Source: Bacillus sp. IITD106 (GTDB taxonomy: Bacteria; Bacillota; Bacilli; Bacillales; Bacillaceae_C). Taken from it: a DNA stretch of 64,000 nt. Position numbers and translations under genes: made by a program. Of the stretch, positions 63,938 through 64,000 are shown one piece after another. The notes under the pieces were generated by a model, which made no database searches, was not told where the DNA came from, and saw only the letters and a program-made list of their open reading frames with translations. The stretch is from contig NZ_JAIAZY010000015.1 of NCBI RefSeq assembly GCF_019459225.1, forward strand, positions 28,801 to 92,800. Reading direction: 5' to 3'. Position 1 is the stretch's first letter; every line of letters starts with the position of its first letter.

Positions 63938-64000
63938 AAAATTTCTCGTATTGGCTTTTTTGAATATAAAACAAAATAATGAAAAATTATTTTTATTAGT

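Overview
The window is chromosomal DNA of a low-GC, endospore-forming Firmicute of the Bacillaceae type. Evidence for this: AGGAGG-type ribosome binding sites throughout, a pspA-ydjGHI stress operon with a sigma-W-like promoter, a YjcZ-type spore peptide, YqhV, spore-type sulfolactate genes, a leucine T-box, a SAM-I riboswitch and a Mn2+ (yybP-ykoY) riboswitch. I see no rRNA, tRNA, phage, IS element or CRISPR array. The genus is not fixed by anything I can read.

Layout. 1-7207: a tad/flp type IVc pilus operon on the minus strand (unknown first gene, cpaB, tadZ, tadA, tadB, tadC, Flp-like pilin, TadE-like pseudopilin, and a Tad protein cut by the window edge) behind one sigma-A-like promoter. 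7262-14899: cell-surface and housekeeping genes (DUF1906 lysozyme-like protein, YjcZ peptide, DUF421 membrane protein, a second aconitase with a small zinc-finger partner, an alpha/beta hydrolase, a lipoprotein, an alkaline phosphatase). 15044-18818: MHS-type transporter, aldose epimerase-like protein, PHP phosphatase. 18967-22584: pspA-ydjG-ydjH-ydjI. 22600-25408: paired SMR exporters, then an AI-2E-type permease with lrgA/lrgB.

25517-32243 is the most unusual locus: a dipeptide/oligopeptide ABC transporter whose binding lipoprotein reads as a circular permutation of the usual SBP_bac_5 fold, whose two permeases each carry about 180-220 extra N-terminal residues, and whose two ATPases are fused and divergently transcribed. 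A ten-base G tract lies in the permease leader.

32393-35115 is a second regulatory hot spot. A SAM-I riboswitch with a clear antiterminator and terminator controls an isochorismatase-fold hydrolase plus an AmiS/UreI-type amide channel. Back to back with it, a Mn2+ riboswitch followed by two consecutive terminators controls a small protein-kinase-like gene. 35345-41518 holds a TauE-type exporter, an array of about 50-bp hairpin repeats, an MFS exporter, and a comA-cysH-sat-cysC operon for sulfate activation and sulfolactate synthesis.

41548-50422: YitT-type protein, YqhV, AlkD, KtrB-type K+ transporter, serC, MscS channel, and an ABC-2 exporter next to a regulator that fuses a degenerate ABC ATPase to a LytTR DNA-binding domain. 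50587-52071: an amidase. 52548-60662: a ChvE/XylF-type sugar ABC transporter with its own three-component regulator (membrane-anchored periplasmic-binding-protein sensor, LytS/YesM-type kinase, YesN/AraC-type response regulator). 60920-62982: leuA of the long type under a leucine T-box. 63194-63937: an ECF-like sigma factor. Start codons were often moved inward from the longest frame where a ribosome binding site decided the issue; these cases are noted.
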